From Mycobacteroides abscessus ATCC 19977 (lineage in GTDB: Bacteria > Actinomycetota > Actinomycetes > Mycobacteriales > Mycobacteriaceae): a stretch of DNA of 64,000 nucleotides. Location: NCBI RefSeq assembly GCF_000069185.1, contig NC_010397.1, positions 4,836,001-4,900,000 of the forward strand, written 5' to 3'. A program made the position numbers and the translations under genes. Of the stretch, positions 47,341-54,807 are shown piece after piece (the stretch's first letter is position 1; every line of letters begins with the position of its first letter). The notes beneath the pieces are model-generated. The model was not told the origin of the DNA and did not search any database. It saw nothing but the letters and a program-made list of their open reading frames with translations.

Positions 47341-48342
47341 ATGCCCGAGTCTGACGAGCTCAACGCGGTCGTCGACGCCGCCGTCGAACAGGTGCTGCTC
47401 GGGGGACCGCGTAGATACACCCGCTCACAGGTGTCCCAGCTGTCCGGGGTACCGGTCGAGCGCGCCCGCACGCTATGGGTGGCACTCGGCTTCGCGGCCG
47501 CGGACAGCGACGACGAGGTCGCGTTCACCGACGCCGACGTCTCCGCTATCCGCACCTTCGCGGCGCTGGGCAGCGCGACGGCGGCCAACCAACAGAGCCA
47601 GATCGCCGCGGCCCGCACCCTGGGGCAGGCCATGGCCCGCTTGGCCGAGTGGCAGGCAGACCTGCTGACTCGCGAGGTGGGCGGACGCCTCGCGGCCGAA
47701 GGTGACGATGCATCCGCCGAGTCCAGCGCGAACGCCGCCACGCAGACGATTGCGACCCTGACGGCGTTGCAGAACTACGCGTGGCAGCGACATCTAGCCG
47801 CCGCACTGCATCGCGCAAACGAAACGGGAAGCACCACAAGACAGTTGCTTGTCGGCTTCGCAGACATGGTCGGCTACACCCGGCTCTCGCGCCATCTGGA
47901 TCCCGATGAACTGGCCAGTCTGCTGGAGACATTCGAGACCGCTCTCACCGAGGCGATCACCACCCACGGGGGCTGGGTGATCAAGAACGTCGGCGACGAG
48001 GTCATGTTCGCGGCGGCAAGCGCCGCCGCGGGCGCGCGCATCGCAGTCGCTATGAACACGGCGATCACTGAAGCCGCACAAACCATTCCGGACATGCCTC
48101 AGATACGCGTGGGACTTGCGTATGGCCAGGTACTGAGTCGCTTCGGCGACCTCTACGGCACAGTGGTCAATATTGCCGCGCGACTGACCGGCGTCGCGCG
48201 TCCCGGCACCATACTGCTCGACGACGGGGCGGCCGCCGCCCTAGGTGACGACGGCGAGTTCTCCCTCCGCCATCTGCGCGGAGTGCGCGTCAAAGGCTTC
48301 TCCCGCTTGGGCTCGCACGTGTTGCGCGCGCGGAAACGCTGA
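47341..48342 (+). CDS. Class III adenylate/guanylate cyclase with regulatory N-domain
   Basis: The 333-residue protein has an N-terminal regulatory domain (about 1-160) of the kind found in pH-responsive Rv1264/Rv2212-type cyclases, with a helix-turn-helix-like SQVSQLSGVPVERARTLW, followed by a class III cyclase domain. Metal ligands Asp175 (FADMVGY) and Asp219 (NVGDE), adenine-type Lys215 and Asp270, and transition-state Asn277 and Arg281 (VVNIAARL) are all visible, so it should make cAMP. It is soluble. The ATG at 47341 is preferred over a long upstream frame that overlaps the divergent membrane gene. Confidence 0.9.
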   Translation: MPESDELNAVVDAAVEQVLLGGPRRYTRSQVSQLSGVPVERARTLWVALGFAAADSDDEVAFTDADVSAIRTFAALGSATAANQQSQIAAARTLGQAMARLAEWQADLLTREVGGRLAAEGDDASAESSANAATQTIATLTALQNYAWQRHLAAALHRANETGSTTRQLLVGFADMVGYTRLSRHLDPDELASLLETFETALTEAITTHGGWVIKNVGDEVMFAAASAAAGARIAVAMNTAITEAAQTIPDMPQIRVGLAYGQVLSRFGDLYGTVVNIAARLTGVARPGTILLDDGAAAALGDDGEFSLRHLRGVRVKGFSRLGSHVLRARKR

Positions 48343-48371
48343 ACAGATACGGAAGGGGTTAGAGTCGCGGC

Positions 48372-48938
48372 GTGCCCAGAATCAGCGCCTCTTCCGTCGA
48401 AGAGCATCGCGAGCAGGTGCACCGTCGGGTCTTCCAGGCTTTCGCCGATTTGATGTCGGAGCAGAGTTTCGACGCCATCACCATGGCTAAGCTGGCCACG
48501 GCAGCGGGAATTGGGCGCACGGCGATCTACCACCATTTCGCCGACAAGGAAGCCGTCATAGTCGAATTCGCCTCGCATGAGACAAGCCGATACCTCGAAG
48601 GTCTCCGCGCGGCACTGTCCGATATCAGCGACCCGGCACAACGATTGAGCGTCTACATCCGCCATCAGCTCGAGGCCGGTCAGCAGTTCCATATGGGGTT
48701 GGGCAATCAGCTCTACGGGACGCTGTCCCGGGACGCCGCAGTGGCCATCCGGGAGCATGTGGTCGCCGTCGAGGAAGTGCTACTCGAAATCCTGCGGGAC
48801 GGGGTGGCCGCAGGGACCTTCGTCGTCGAGGATCGGGCTGCGACGATCTCTTTGATCCACGCCTGCCTGGCGCCGCGACACCTGCCCATCGAGGCTATTC
48901 AGCGCTTTGTACTGCGCGCATTGGGTGCAACACCGTAA
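48372..48938 (+). CDS. TetR family regulator
   Basis: The 188-residue protein has a TetR head (about 12-58; MAKLATAAGIGRTAIYHHF) and a C-terminal domain. It sits 98 bases before a heme oxygenase gene on the same strand, and that gap holds two TGACA...TGTCA palindromes. It is thus a good candidate repressor of the heme oxygenase. Its GTG start is 29 bases after the cyclase stop. Confidence 0.88.
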   Translation: MPRISASSVEEHREQVHRRVFQAFADLMSEQSFDAITMAKLATAAGIGRTAIYHHFADKEAVIVEFASHETSRYLEGLRAALSDISDPAQRLSVYIRHQLEAGQQFHMGLGNQLYGTLSRDAAVAIREHVVAVEEVLLEILRDGVAAGTFVVEDRAATISLIHACLAPRHLPIEAIQRFVLRALGATP

Positions 48939-48971
48939 CCCCCACTCCACCTCGGCCACGTGCTAGGTTTC

Positions 48972-49006
48972 TGACAGCTTGTCAATATGATCCTGACAGG
49001 CTGTCA
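48972..49006. promoter_or_regulatory. Tandem operator before heme oxygenase
   Basis: TGACAGCTTGTCA (48972-48984) and TGACAGGCTGTCA (48994-49006) are two copies of one dyad, centres 22 bases apart (about two helical turns), ending 30 bases before the ATG. They fit cooperative binding by a TetR-type repressor. Confidence 0.65.
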
Positions 49007-49036
49007 CATAAACCTCGAGGTCAGGAAGTCCGCCAC

Positions 49037-49687
49037 ATGAACGTCAGCTCTTCCACGGTTCCCGAATCGTTGTCACTGGCGATGCGTGACGGATCGCGTG
49101 CCGAACACGATGCCGCCGAGCAGTCGCCGTTCATCTCCGAACTGCTTGCCGGCCGGGTCAACACCGACGGATACGTCGACTACCTCATGCGGTTACAGAT
49201 GATCTACACCGCCATCGAAGACGCGGTGCGCACACACCGCGAGGATCCCCTGGTGGCGGCGGTCTATGACCCGGTTTTGGAGCGCCACCACGCGCTCGCC
49301 GCAGATCTGGAGCACTGGGCGCCCGGCACCCGGCGGCAGGTGAATTCGGCTGCGGCGCAGGCCTACCAAGATCGCATAGCCAAGGCCGACTGGACTGGAG
49401 CGCTCGTGGCGCACCACTATGTTCGATACCTGGGCGATCTCTCGGGCGGTCAGGCTATCGGGCGCATGCTCGACCGCGCATTCGGCCTCGGCGGGGCCGG
49501 ACTCTCGTTCTACGACTTCCCCATGCGCCCGAAGCCGTACAAAGACGCGTACCGCGCGCGCCTGGATGAGCTAGGACTGAGCCCGCGAGAGAACGTTCGG
49601 ATAGTGGACGAGGTCAAGATCGCGTTCGGCCTCAATCAGGCCGTCTTTGACGAATTGTCGGACAATCTGACCGCCTACCGGCGCTGA
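49037..49687 (+). CDS. Biliverdin-producing heme oxygenase
   Basis: The 216-residue protein is a canonical HO-1-type heme oxygenase: proximal heme His24 in SRAEHDAAEQSPF and the distal-helix Gly-rich YLGDLSGGQAIGR. It opens heme to biliverdin, CO and Fe(II), giving iron from host or internal heme. This is distinct from the mycobacterial MhuD-type enzyme. It follows a TetR gene across a double operator, so expression is likely ligand-controlled, possibly by heme. Confidence 0.93.
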   Translation: MNVSSSTVPESLSLAMRDGSRAEHDAAEQSPFISELLAGRVNTDGYVDYLMRLQMIYTAIEDAVRTHREDPLVAAVYDPVLERHHALAADLEHWAPGTRRQVNSAAAQAYQDRIAKADWTGALVAHHYVRYLGDLSGGQAIGRMLDRAFGLGGAGLSFYDFPMRPKPYKDAYRARLDELGLSPRENVRIVDEVKIAFGLNQAVFDELSDNLTAYRR

Positions 49688-50128
49688 AAGCGGCCGGCCA
49701 CATTCGGCGCGCAAATTTGAGTAATGGACGATGCACAATCTCGCCTAAATACTTGTGCGCGAGATTCCCATTTAAATGTATTTACGTAACCAAACTTTCT
49801 TGGTTATTTATAAAGGGATTTCTTGCGCCAAAAGCAGATTCTTACGGCACGAGAAGCTCGCCACGGACACGTTCTGATCACGGTCTTGCATCCCCGAAAG
49901 GAGCGCCCGCATGTAACCAGAACCGCCCTGTGAGCTGGTAGTTAACAATAAGAATCCGCTAAGCCCGCCGCCTGGCTGAAACCCCCAAAGTCACGGACGC
50001 AGCCCTTTTTCCGTATCAGCTTCATAAACTGCCGGATCTGGCCTGGACGCAATTTATAGAGAGCCCTAAAGTTCAACCAGAGAATTTCATCCGCGTGATT
50101 TACACGCACAAGCTAGGGAGTCGGGTCG
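49688..50128 (+). other. 441-base gene-free stretch, comparatively AT-rich
   Basis: No convincing gene lies here. It holds a hairpin at 49737-49766 (AATCTCGC/GCGAGATT, 14-base loop) and one at 49788-49805 (AACCAA/TTGGTT). It also has a strong ribosome-site sequence AAAGGAG at 49897-49903 followed seven bases later by ATGTAA, a start codon directly followed by a stop. The left end may include the heme oxygenase terminator and the right end is the long leader of the Pro/Ala-rich protein. A small RNA or regulatory leader is possible. Confidence 0.45.
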
Positions 50129-50581
50129 GTGGCGATCAACTTTGATCGAGTGGTTGTTCAAATAATTGCCGGCGCTGGTTTTGGCGTGGCTGCCATGGTG
50201 TTGAGCCCCCATGCGACCGCCGCACTGGAGATCGGCGGGCAGTACTCCATAGAGGACGGTGCGGGCGGCTCCGGTAAGGGCGCACTGATTGGTGGCCCCG
50301 CCGCCGGAGCGGCACCGGTGGCCGGTGTGCCGATCCTGCCGGGCCCCGTCGCGGCACCCGCCGCGCCGGTAGTTCCGGCCGCACCTGTTGTGCCTGCGGC
50401 ACCGATTGTCCCTGCCGCGCCGGTGGTTCCGGCAGCACCCGCGGTGGTTCCGGCCGCGGCGGCGCCTCTAGACGGTGCCGTGGCCGCGGGGCCGGTCGGC
50501 GGCAAGGGTGCACCCGTTGGTGCTACGGTTCCGGGCGGCCCGACGCCGGGCGTACCGACTCCTGCTGGCCCGCAAGGCTAA
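50129..50581 (+). CDS. Exported Pro/Ala/Val-rich low-complexity protein
   Basis: The 150-residue protein starts with a weak signal or membrane helix (about 8-30, ending ATAALE) and continues with an AAPVVPAAPVVPAAP-type repeat (about 66-112), then Gly/Pro-rich sequence. It is likely exported to the cell wall or outside. AGGGAG precedes the GTG at 50129. No enzyme motif is seen; a structural or wall-interacting role is possible. It is followed by a strong terminator. Confidence 0.7.
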   Translation: MAINFDRVVVQIIAGAGFGVAAMVLSPHATAALEIGGQYSIEDGAGGSGKGALIGGPAAGAAPVAGVPILPGPVAAPAAPVVPAAPVVPAAPIVPAAPVVPAAPAVVPAAAAPLDGAVAAGPVGGKGAPVGATVPGGPTPGVPTPAGPQG

Positions 50582-50599
50582 TCACCAGTTCCATATCTT

Positions 50600-50640
50600 C
50601 GATGATGCCGAGGCTCCCGAAAGGAGCCTCGGCATCATCG
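50600..50640. terminator. Strong bidirectional hairpin terminator
   Basis: An 18-base perfect stem (CGATGATGCCGAGGCTCC and its complement) with a 5-base loop lies between the Pro/Ala-rich gene and the convergent L,D-transpeptidase gene. There is no long T-run, as is usual in mycobacteria. Confidence 0.85.
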
Positions 50641-50653
50641 CTATTCGGCGCGG

Positions 50654-51469
50654 TTACTCCTGCACGACCACTGGGTCGCCGATGTTGACATTGTTGAAGT
50701 ACCACTCGGCGGCGGCCGGGGGCAGGCTGATACAGCCGTGGCTGACGTTCTCATAGCCCATCGCCGGAACGGCCCACGGGGCCGAATGTACAAAGAGGCC
50801 GCGGGTGGTGAAACGAACGGCGTTCTCGACATCGATCTTGTAACCGTCAGGGGCGGTGACCGGAATACCCACACTGCTCGAATCCATCAGTACGGAGCGT
50901 TCTTTTCCCAACACCGAGTAGGTACCCAGCGGCGTCGGGTACTCCGGCCGGCCCATCGAGGCGGGGAAGACGCCCTCCTCACCCAGCCGCGGAAGATGGT
51001 GCGGTGCAGGTAATCCCGCCGCTCCATCGGATGGCCTGCGCCACACACCTTCATAGGACACCGTGAAGGTGTGCCGCGAGACGCTCGCGATGCCGATCAG
51101 CGCCGGGCCCGTCGAAATCTCCGCGGGCTTGCCGCCAACCATCAGTTTGATAGTGCTGTGCGGCGGCCAGAACCTGTCCGGACTCCACTGCACGGCATTG
51201 TTATCCAGCCATTCGTACCTACCTGTCATGGGCGGTGTCGATGTGATGCCCAGCGCACGTTCGGCAGCTCCTCGGTCGGCTACGGGTTCGTTGAATGTCA
51301 CCACCACCGGGTGTGCGATACCCACCCGCCTATCCGGCATTGGCGCAATGGATCTGACGCTCATATCAAGCGGCAGGCTCACGGCCGTGGTCTCAACTCC
51401 TACCACGTGCCCGGCCAGCGCCGCTTCGACAACAGACACCGCCACAACCATGTGAAGAACTGCCCTCAT
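50654..51469 (-). CDS. L,D-transpeptidase (YkuD)
   Basis: The 271-residue protein has an N-terminal signal-type helix, an Ig-like region (about 50-130, ending before the catalytic part) and a YkuD catalytic domain with FVHSAPW and the active-site SHGCISL (His244, Cys246). It makes 3-3 crosslinks in peptidoglycan, prominent in mycobacteria and a target of carbapenems. It faces a strong terminator and stands alone. Length is close to LdtMt3-type enzymes; I do not assign a number. Confidence 0.92.
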   Translation of the reverse strand: MRAVLHMVVAVSVVEAALAGHVVGVETTAVSLPLDMSVRSIAPMPDRRVGIAHPVVVTFNEPVADRGAAERALGITSTPPMTGRYEWLDNNAVQWSPDRFWPPHSTIKLMVGGKPAEISTGPALIGIASVSRHTFTVSYEGVWRRPSDGAAGLPAPHHLPRLGEEGVFPASMGRPEYPTPLGTYSVLGKERSVLMDSSSVGIPVTAPDGYKIDVENAVRFTTRGLFVHSAPWAVPAMGYENVSHGCISLPPAAAEWYFNNVNIGDPVVVQE

Positions 51470-51634
51470 CGGCCCGACCCCTCTGGGATGACTACTTCGT
51501 CATTTGACGATGTGATCGTAAGGACGCGTCAGCACCCGAAGTAGCGGGCGCGCTTGCCATTTCGGTAACGCGTTGCCCACGTTTTGATAACGAAAATCGC
51601 AGCCCATCGAGCCCGCTAACTGGTCTCGCAGGCA

Positions 51635-51649
51635 CCCCAAATTGTGGGG
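51635..51649 (-). terminator. Hairpin after the TetR-like gene
   Basis: CCCCAAATTGTGGGG forms a 5-base GC-rich stem with a 5-base loop directly downstream of the minus-strand TetR-like gene. The remaining bases up to 51470 hold no recognisable gene. Confidence 0.45.
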
Positions 51650-51651
51650 CT

Positions 51652-52176
51652 TCAGCTGGCGTTTTCCGGAGCTATGAGCGCTGTCAACAGCGGGGCTACC
51701 AGCGCGACGATGTCGTCGTCGCTGGCGCCCGCCAGATCCGGCAGGCGAAGCAGATAGCGCTGGCTCGCGACAACCATCAACACGGCGCTCAACAACGCCG
51801 CTCGCAGCCGCGCGTCCGGCTGATCGATAGTCGCTGCCACCGAGCTCACCGCGTGATCGGTTACCTGCTCGCGCAACAACTCCAAGGCATCGTCGCTGGT
51901 CATGCTGTTACGCAGTAGCACGGCCATCGGACCAGCCGGCTCGGCCGCCCAACCCGAGAGTAAGCCACGCAAATAGTTCTCCGCCGTTACCGCAAGGTCC
52001 GGCACGGTCAGCTCATCAACCGGGATTCGCCACTGGACGGCCTCCCGGAAAGGGTTGCTCGTACTCCCGAAGTACTGAGTGACCGATGACTTGTCCACAT
52101 CGGCCACCGCCGCGATGCCACGAATCGTGGCCTTCACGTAGCCAACCTCGGCGAACACCTGCCGGCGCTTCGGCAC
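51652..52176 (-). CDS. TetR-like regulator with a short N-terminus
   Basis: The 174-residue protein begins MPKRRQVFAEVGY and then has a TetR helix-turn-helix (ATIRGIAAVADVDKSSVTQYFG) and a ligand domain. Most TetR proteins have about ten more residues before this point; the frame stays open upstream with residues that resemble the missing helix but lacks a start codon I can trust. It follows the GH6 gene by 29 bases on the same strand. The N-terminal helix may be truncated or use an unusual start. Confidence 0.75.
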   Translation of the reverse strand: MPKRRQVFAEVGYVKATIRGIAAVADVDKSSVTQYFGSTSNPFREAVQWRIPVDELTVPDLAVTAENYLRGLLSGWAAEPAGPMAVLLRNSMTSDDALELLREQVTDHAVSSVAATIDQPDARLRAALLSAVLMVVASQRYLLRLPDLAGASDDDIVALVAPLLTALIAPENAS

Positions 52177-52205
52177 TAAGGCGGCAACTCCTCGCGTCTT
52201 GTTGA

Positions 52206-53162
52206 CTACCGGCCTGCGTTACGCGCCAGATCGATCGCGAACTGATTCACGAAGGTGCCTGCCCTCGGGTCTCCACGGTCGCACGAGCCGTCGGACTCAC
52301 CGGGACGCTTAACCCACAGGTAGGCATCGGCATTCGGACTCGCGGTGGCGGTGGTGGGCGGGGTACCGAGCGCACGACCACTCGGGTTGCACCAATAGAG
52401 CGCATCGGAAGTGGGGCCGGCGCCATTGCGCGAGGTATCGATCACGTAATGCGCACCGTTCGTCATCCCCGAAATCGCATCGCCGTAACCGATCTCCTCG
52501 TCGGTGGTGAAGAAGTTCGCGGTGTTGAGGCTAAAGCCCCGCGCCTTGCTGACGCCTACCTCATTGAGCCGGGCGGCCATGACATCGGCGCTCACCCAAC
52601 GTGAGTGGCCACCGTCGATGTAGAGGGCGGTGGCCGGATTCCGGGTCAGTGTGTCGACGGCATAACGCATCAGATCAAAGCGCTCTTGGCGCTGGGCCCC
52701 CGAGAGGCAATCAGCCATCGCGAGCGCGTCGGGCTCGAGAATGACCACCGCGGGCCCGGCCCCGATGGCGGCGGCCACACCGTCGATCCATCCTTTATAT
52801 GCGTCGGCCGATCCGAAGCCCCCGGCGGCGAAGCTGCCGCAGTCGCGGTGCGGGATGGCGTAGAGAGCCAACACGGGTGTGGCACCGGAGGCCTGGGCCG
52901 CGCTGATGTACTTCGCATCCACGCTCGGGGATGAGACGTTGTCCATCCAATACGCCTGTGGTGTATTGGCGATGGACGTCAGCTCGGGGCTGCCCGCGCC
53001 TTGTGCGGCACGCATGGCCGCCGAGTTGGGATTGACGTAGAACCCTTGGCCATCCAGCGGGTTGTCCGCCTCTGCCACCGGGCCCAAGAAGATACCCAGG
53101 CTCAACACGGCCAAACAGGGAGCAATCCATCGCGCAACAGCACCAACAGCTGAGGAAATCAC
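52206..53162 (-). CDS. Exported glycoside hydrolase family 6 (cellulase)
   Basis: The 318-residue protein has a signal peptide (about 1-32, ending AEADN) and a GH6 catalytic domain with ALYAIPHRDCGSFAAGG and the catalytic Asp in ILEPDALAMADCL; YIDGGHSRW and the late AYLWVKRPGESDG complete the family pattern. GH6 enzymes cut beta-1,4-glucan. The CelA1 protein of M. tuberculosis is the closest known mycobacterial type. A TetR-like gene follows on the same strand. Confidence 0.92.
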   Translation of the reverse strand: MISSAVGAVARWIAPCLAVLSLGIFLGPVAEADNPLDGQGFYVNPNSAAMRAAQGAGSPELTSIANTPQAYWMDNVSSPSVDAKYISAAQASGATPVLALYAIPHRDCGSFAAGGFGSADAYKGWIDGVAAAIGAGPAVVILEPDALAMADCLSGAQRQERFDLMRYAVDTLTRNPATALYIDGGHSRWVSADVMAARLNEVGVSKARGFSLNTANFFTTDEEIGYGDAISGMTNGAHYVIDTSRNGAGPTSDALYWCNPSGRALGTPPTTATASPNADAYLWVKRPGESDGSCDRGDPRAGTFVNQFAIDLARNAGR

Positions 53163-53223
53163 CTCAGAAAACTAGCGGCCACCGATCATGATCGCCAGTC
53201 GCCCCCGGGATTGTCGTCATCGA

Positions 53224-53481
53224 CTACCTGAGCATGGTGTGCGCGGGATCGTCTACTTCCTGCTGGTCTTCACATGCACCCAGCTCGTTGATCAGCACAC
53301 AGCTATCGCCGCCGGTCTGTTCACCGGGAGTATCCCGAATGCAGTCGCCGACCGCATTCTCCTCTTCGCACATCACGCGGATTTGCGGCATCACATCCGT
53401 CGCGGGAGTTAAAATCTGAGAACCGCTCACCATTGCTATCGCACAAGCGCCTGCAGCGATTCCTCTGAAAATGGCCACCAT
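53224..53481 (-). CDS. Small secreted acidic Cys-containing protein
   Basis: The 85-residue protein has a signal peptide (MVAIFRGIAAGACAIAMVSG) and an acidic mature part with four Cys (MCEEE, GDCIRD, DSCVLI, GACEDQ), likely two disulfides. The ATG at 53481 is fixed by AAGGAAGGGAG seven to twelve bases upstream. No family is recognised. It shares the ACEDQ element with the partial acidic protein at the right edge of the window. Confidence 0.65.
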   Translation of the reverse strand: MVAIFRGIAAGACAIAMVSGSQILTPATDVMPQIRVMCEEENAVGDCIRDTPGEQTGGDSCVLINELGACEDQQEVDDPAHTMLR

Positions 53482-53759
53482 GGTGCACTCCCTTCCTTCC
53501 GTGGGCACAACCCCTGACAACGATTTCTCGACGGAGTGCTCGGGAGTCGGTGGTCAACGGTCTATCTTCGAGTTTACGACCGCCGGAACGTCGGGGAACG
53601 TGATCTTGGTAATCCGGGTGCTGGGCACCCGTCATATCTGAGAAACCGGGTGTTACCCCGGGAGCCGCTAGACAACGGCGTCCGTCGGCACCGTCGCGGC
53701 GCGCTAATGTGCTCTGGTCGCCATCAGCGAACATGCCGATAGAAAAGTTGGACACATTC

Positions 53760-54788
53760 ATGACTGCACCAGTAGACGGGTCGGCGCTCGAAGCGCGAGT
53801 CGGCCACTACTACCAGATGGACAACCCTTACCTGGTTGGCCGGGAGAAGGTACGCGAGTACGCCCGTGCCGTGCAGGACTACCACCCCTCACACTGGGAT
53901 GCCGCCGCCGCAGCGGACCTGGGCTACTCGGGTGTGGTGGCGCCACTGACGTTCACTTCGACCCCCGCCATGGCCTGTAACCGCCGCATGTTCGAGTCGG
54001 TGGTGGTCGGATACGACACTTATTTACAGACCGAAGAGGTCTTTGAACAGCACCGCCCGATCGTCGCCGGGGACGAACTGCATATCGACGTGGAGCTGAC
54101 GTCGATCCGCCGAGTGGCGGGCCGCGACCTGATCACCGTGACCAACACCTTCACCGACATGGCCGGGGAGCGGGTACACACCCTGCACACCACCGTTGTC
54201 GGGATCACCGCCGATGAGATCAGTCCGGGGACAATGGCCGCCGTGCAGAAGGCGATGATGCACGACGTCGACTTCTCCGGAATCGGCGCACCCGGGGACT
54301 CCTACATCAAGACGGTCCGGCCCGCGGGCGAAGTGCGCGTGGCCCAGGACACCGCCCGAAATCCGGGGACGCCGTCGTTCGATGACGTGAAGGTGGGCGA
54401 CGAGCTTCCGGTGCACCACACCCGCTTGTCCCGGGGCGATCTGGTCAACTACGCCGGCGTGGCAGGCGACGCCAACCCCATCCACTGGGACGAGGAGATC
54501 GCCAAGCTGGCAGGGCTGCCCGATGTGATCGCACACGGGATGCTCACCATGGGGCTCGGTGCCGGGTTCTTCTCCGCGTGGTCGGGCGATCCCGGTGCGG
54601 TGACTCGTTACGCGGTGCGTCTTTCCGCGCCGGCGATCGTCTCGGCTGCCGAGGGCGCGGATATCGAATTCGGCGGCAAGATCAAGTCACTCGACCCTCA
54701 GACTCGCACCGGCATCGTCGTTGTCACCGCGAAGGCCAGCGGTAAGAAGATCTTCGGACTCGCGACGATGAGCGTGCGCTTCAGCTGA
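53760..54788 (+). CDS. Fused MaoC-type hydroxyacyl dehydratase (HadA-HadB-like)
   Basis: The 342-residue protein contains two hotdog domains. The N-terminal one (about 1-150) resembles HadA-type subunits; the C-terminal one (about 200-340) carries the hydratase-2 motif YAGVAGDANPIHWDEE followed by AHGMLTMG, with the catalytic Asp and His. Fused dehydratases of this kind are known in mycobacteria and can act on beta-hydroxyacyl-ACP or -CoA. The start at 53760 is chosen by domain length; an ATG at 53733 is possible. The 239 bases upstream are otherwise empty. Confidence 0.85.
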   Translation: MTAPVDGSALEARVGHYYQMDNPYLVGREKVREYARAVQDYHPSHWDAAAAADLGYSGVVAPLTFTSTPAMACNRRMFESVVVGYDTYLQTEEVFEQHRPIVAGDELHIDVELTSIRRVAGRDLITVTNTFTDMAGERVHTLHTTVVGITADEISPGTMAAVQKAMMHDVDFSGIGAPGDSYIKTVRPAGEVRVAQDTARNPGTPSFDDVKVGDELPVHHTRLSRGDLVNYAGVAGDANPIHWDEEIAKLAGLPDVIAHGMLTMGLGAGFFSAWSGDPGAVTRYAVRLSAPAIVSAAEGADIEFGGKIKSLDPQTRTGIVVVTAKASGKKIFGLATMSVRFS

Positions 54789-54807
54789 GCGGACGGGGCA
54801 TGTCGGC

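Noticed and set aside
49717..49941. A 74-residue open frame in the gap after heme oxygenase
   Set aside because: There is no ribosome site and the composition is not protein-like; the stretch is better treated as non-coding.
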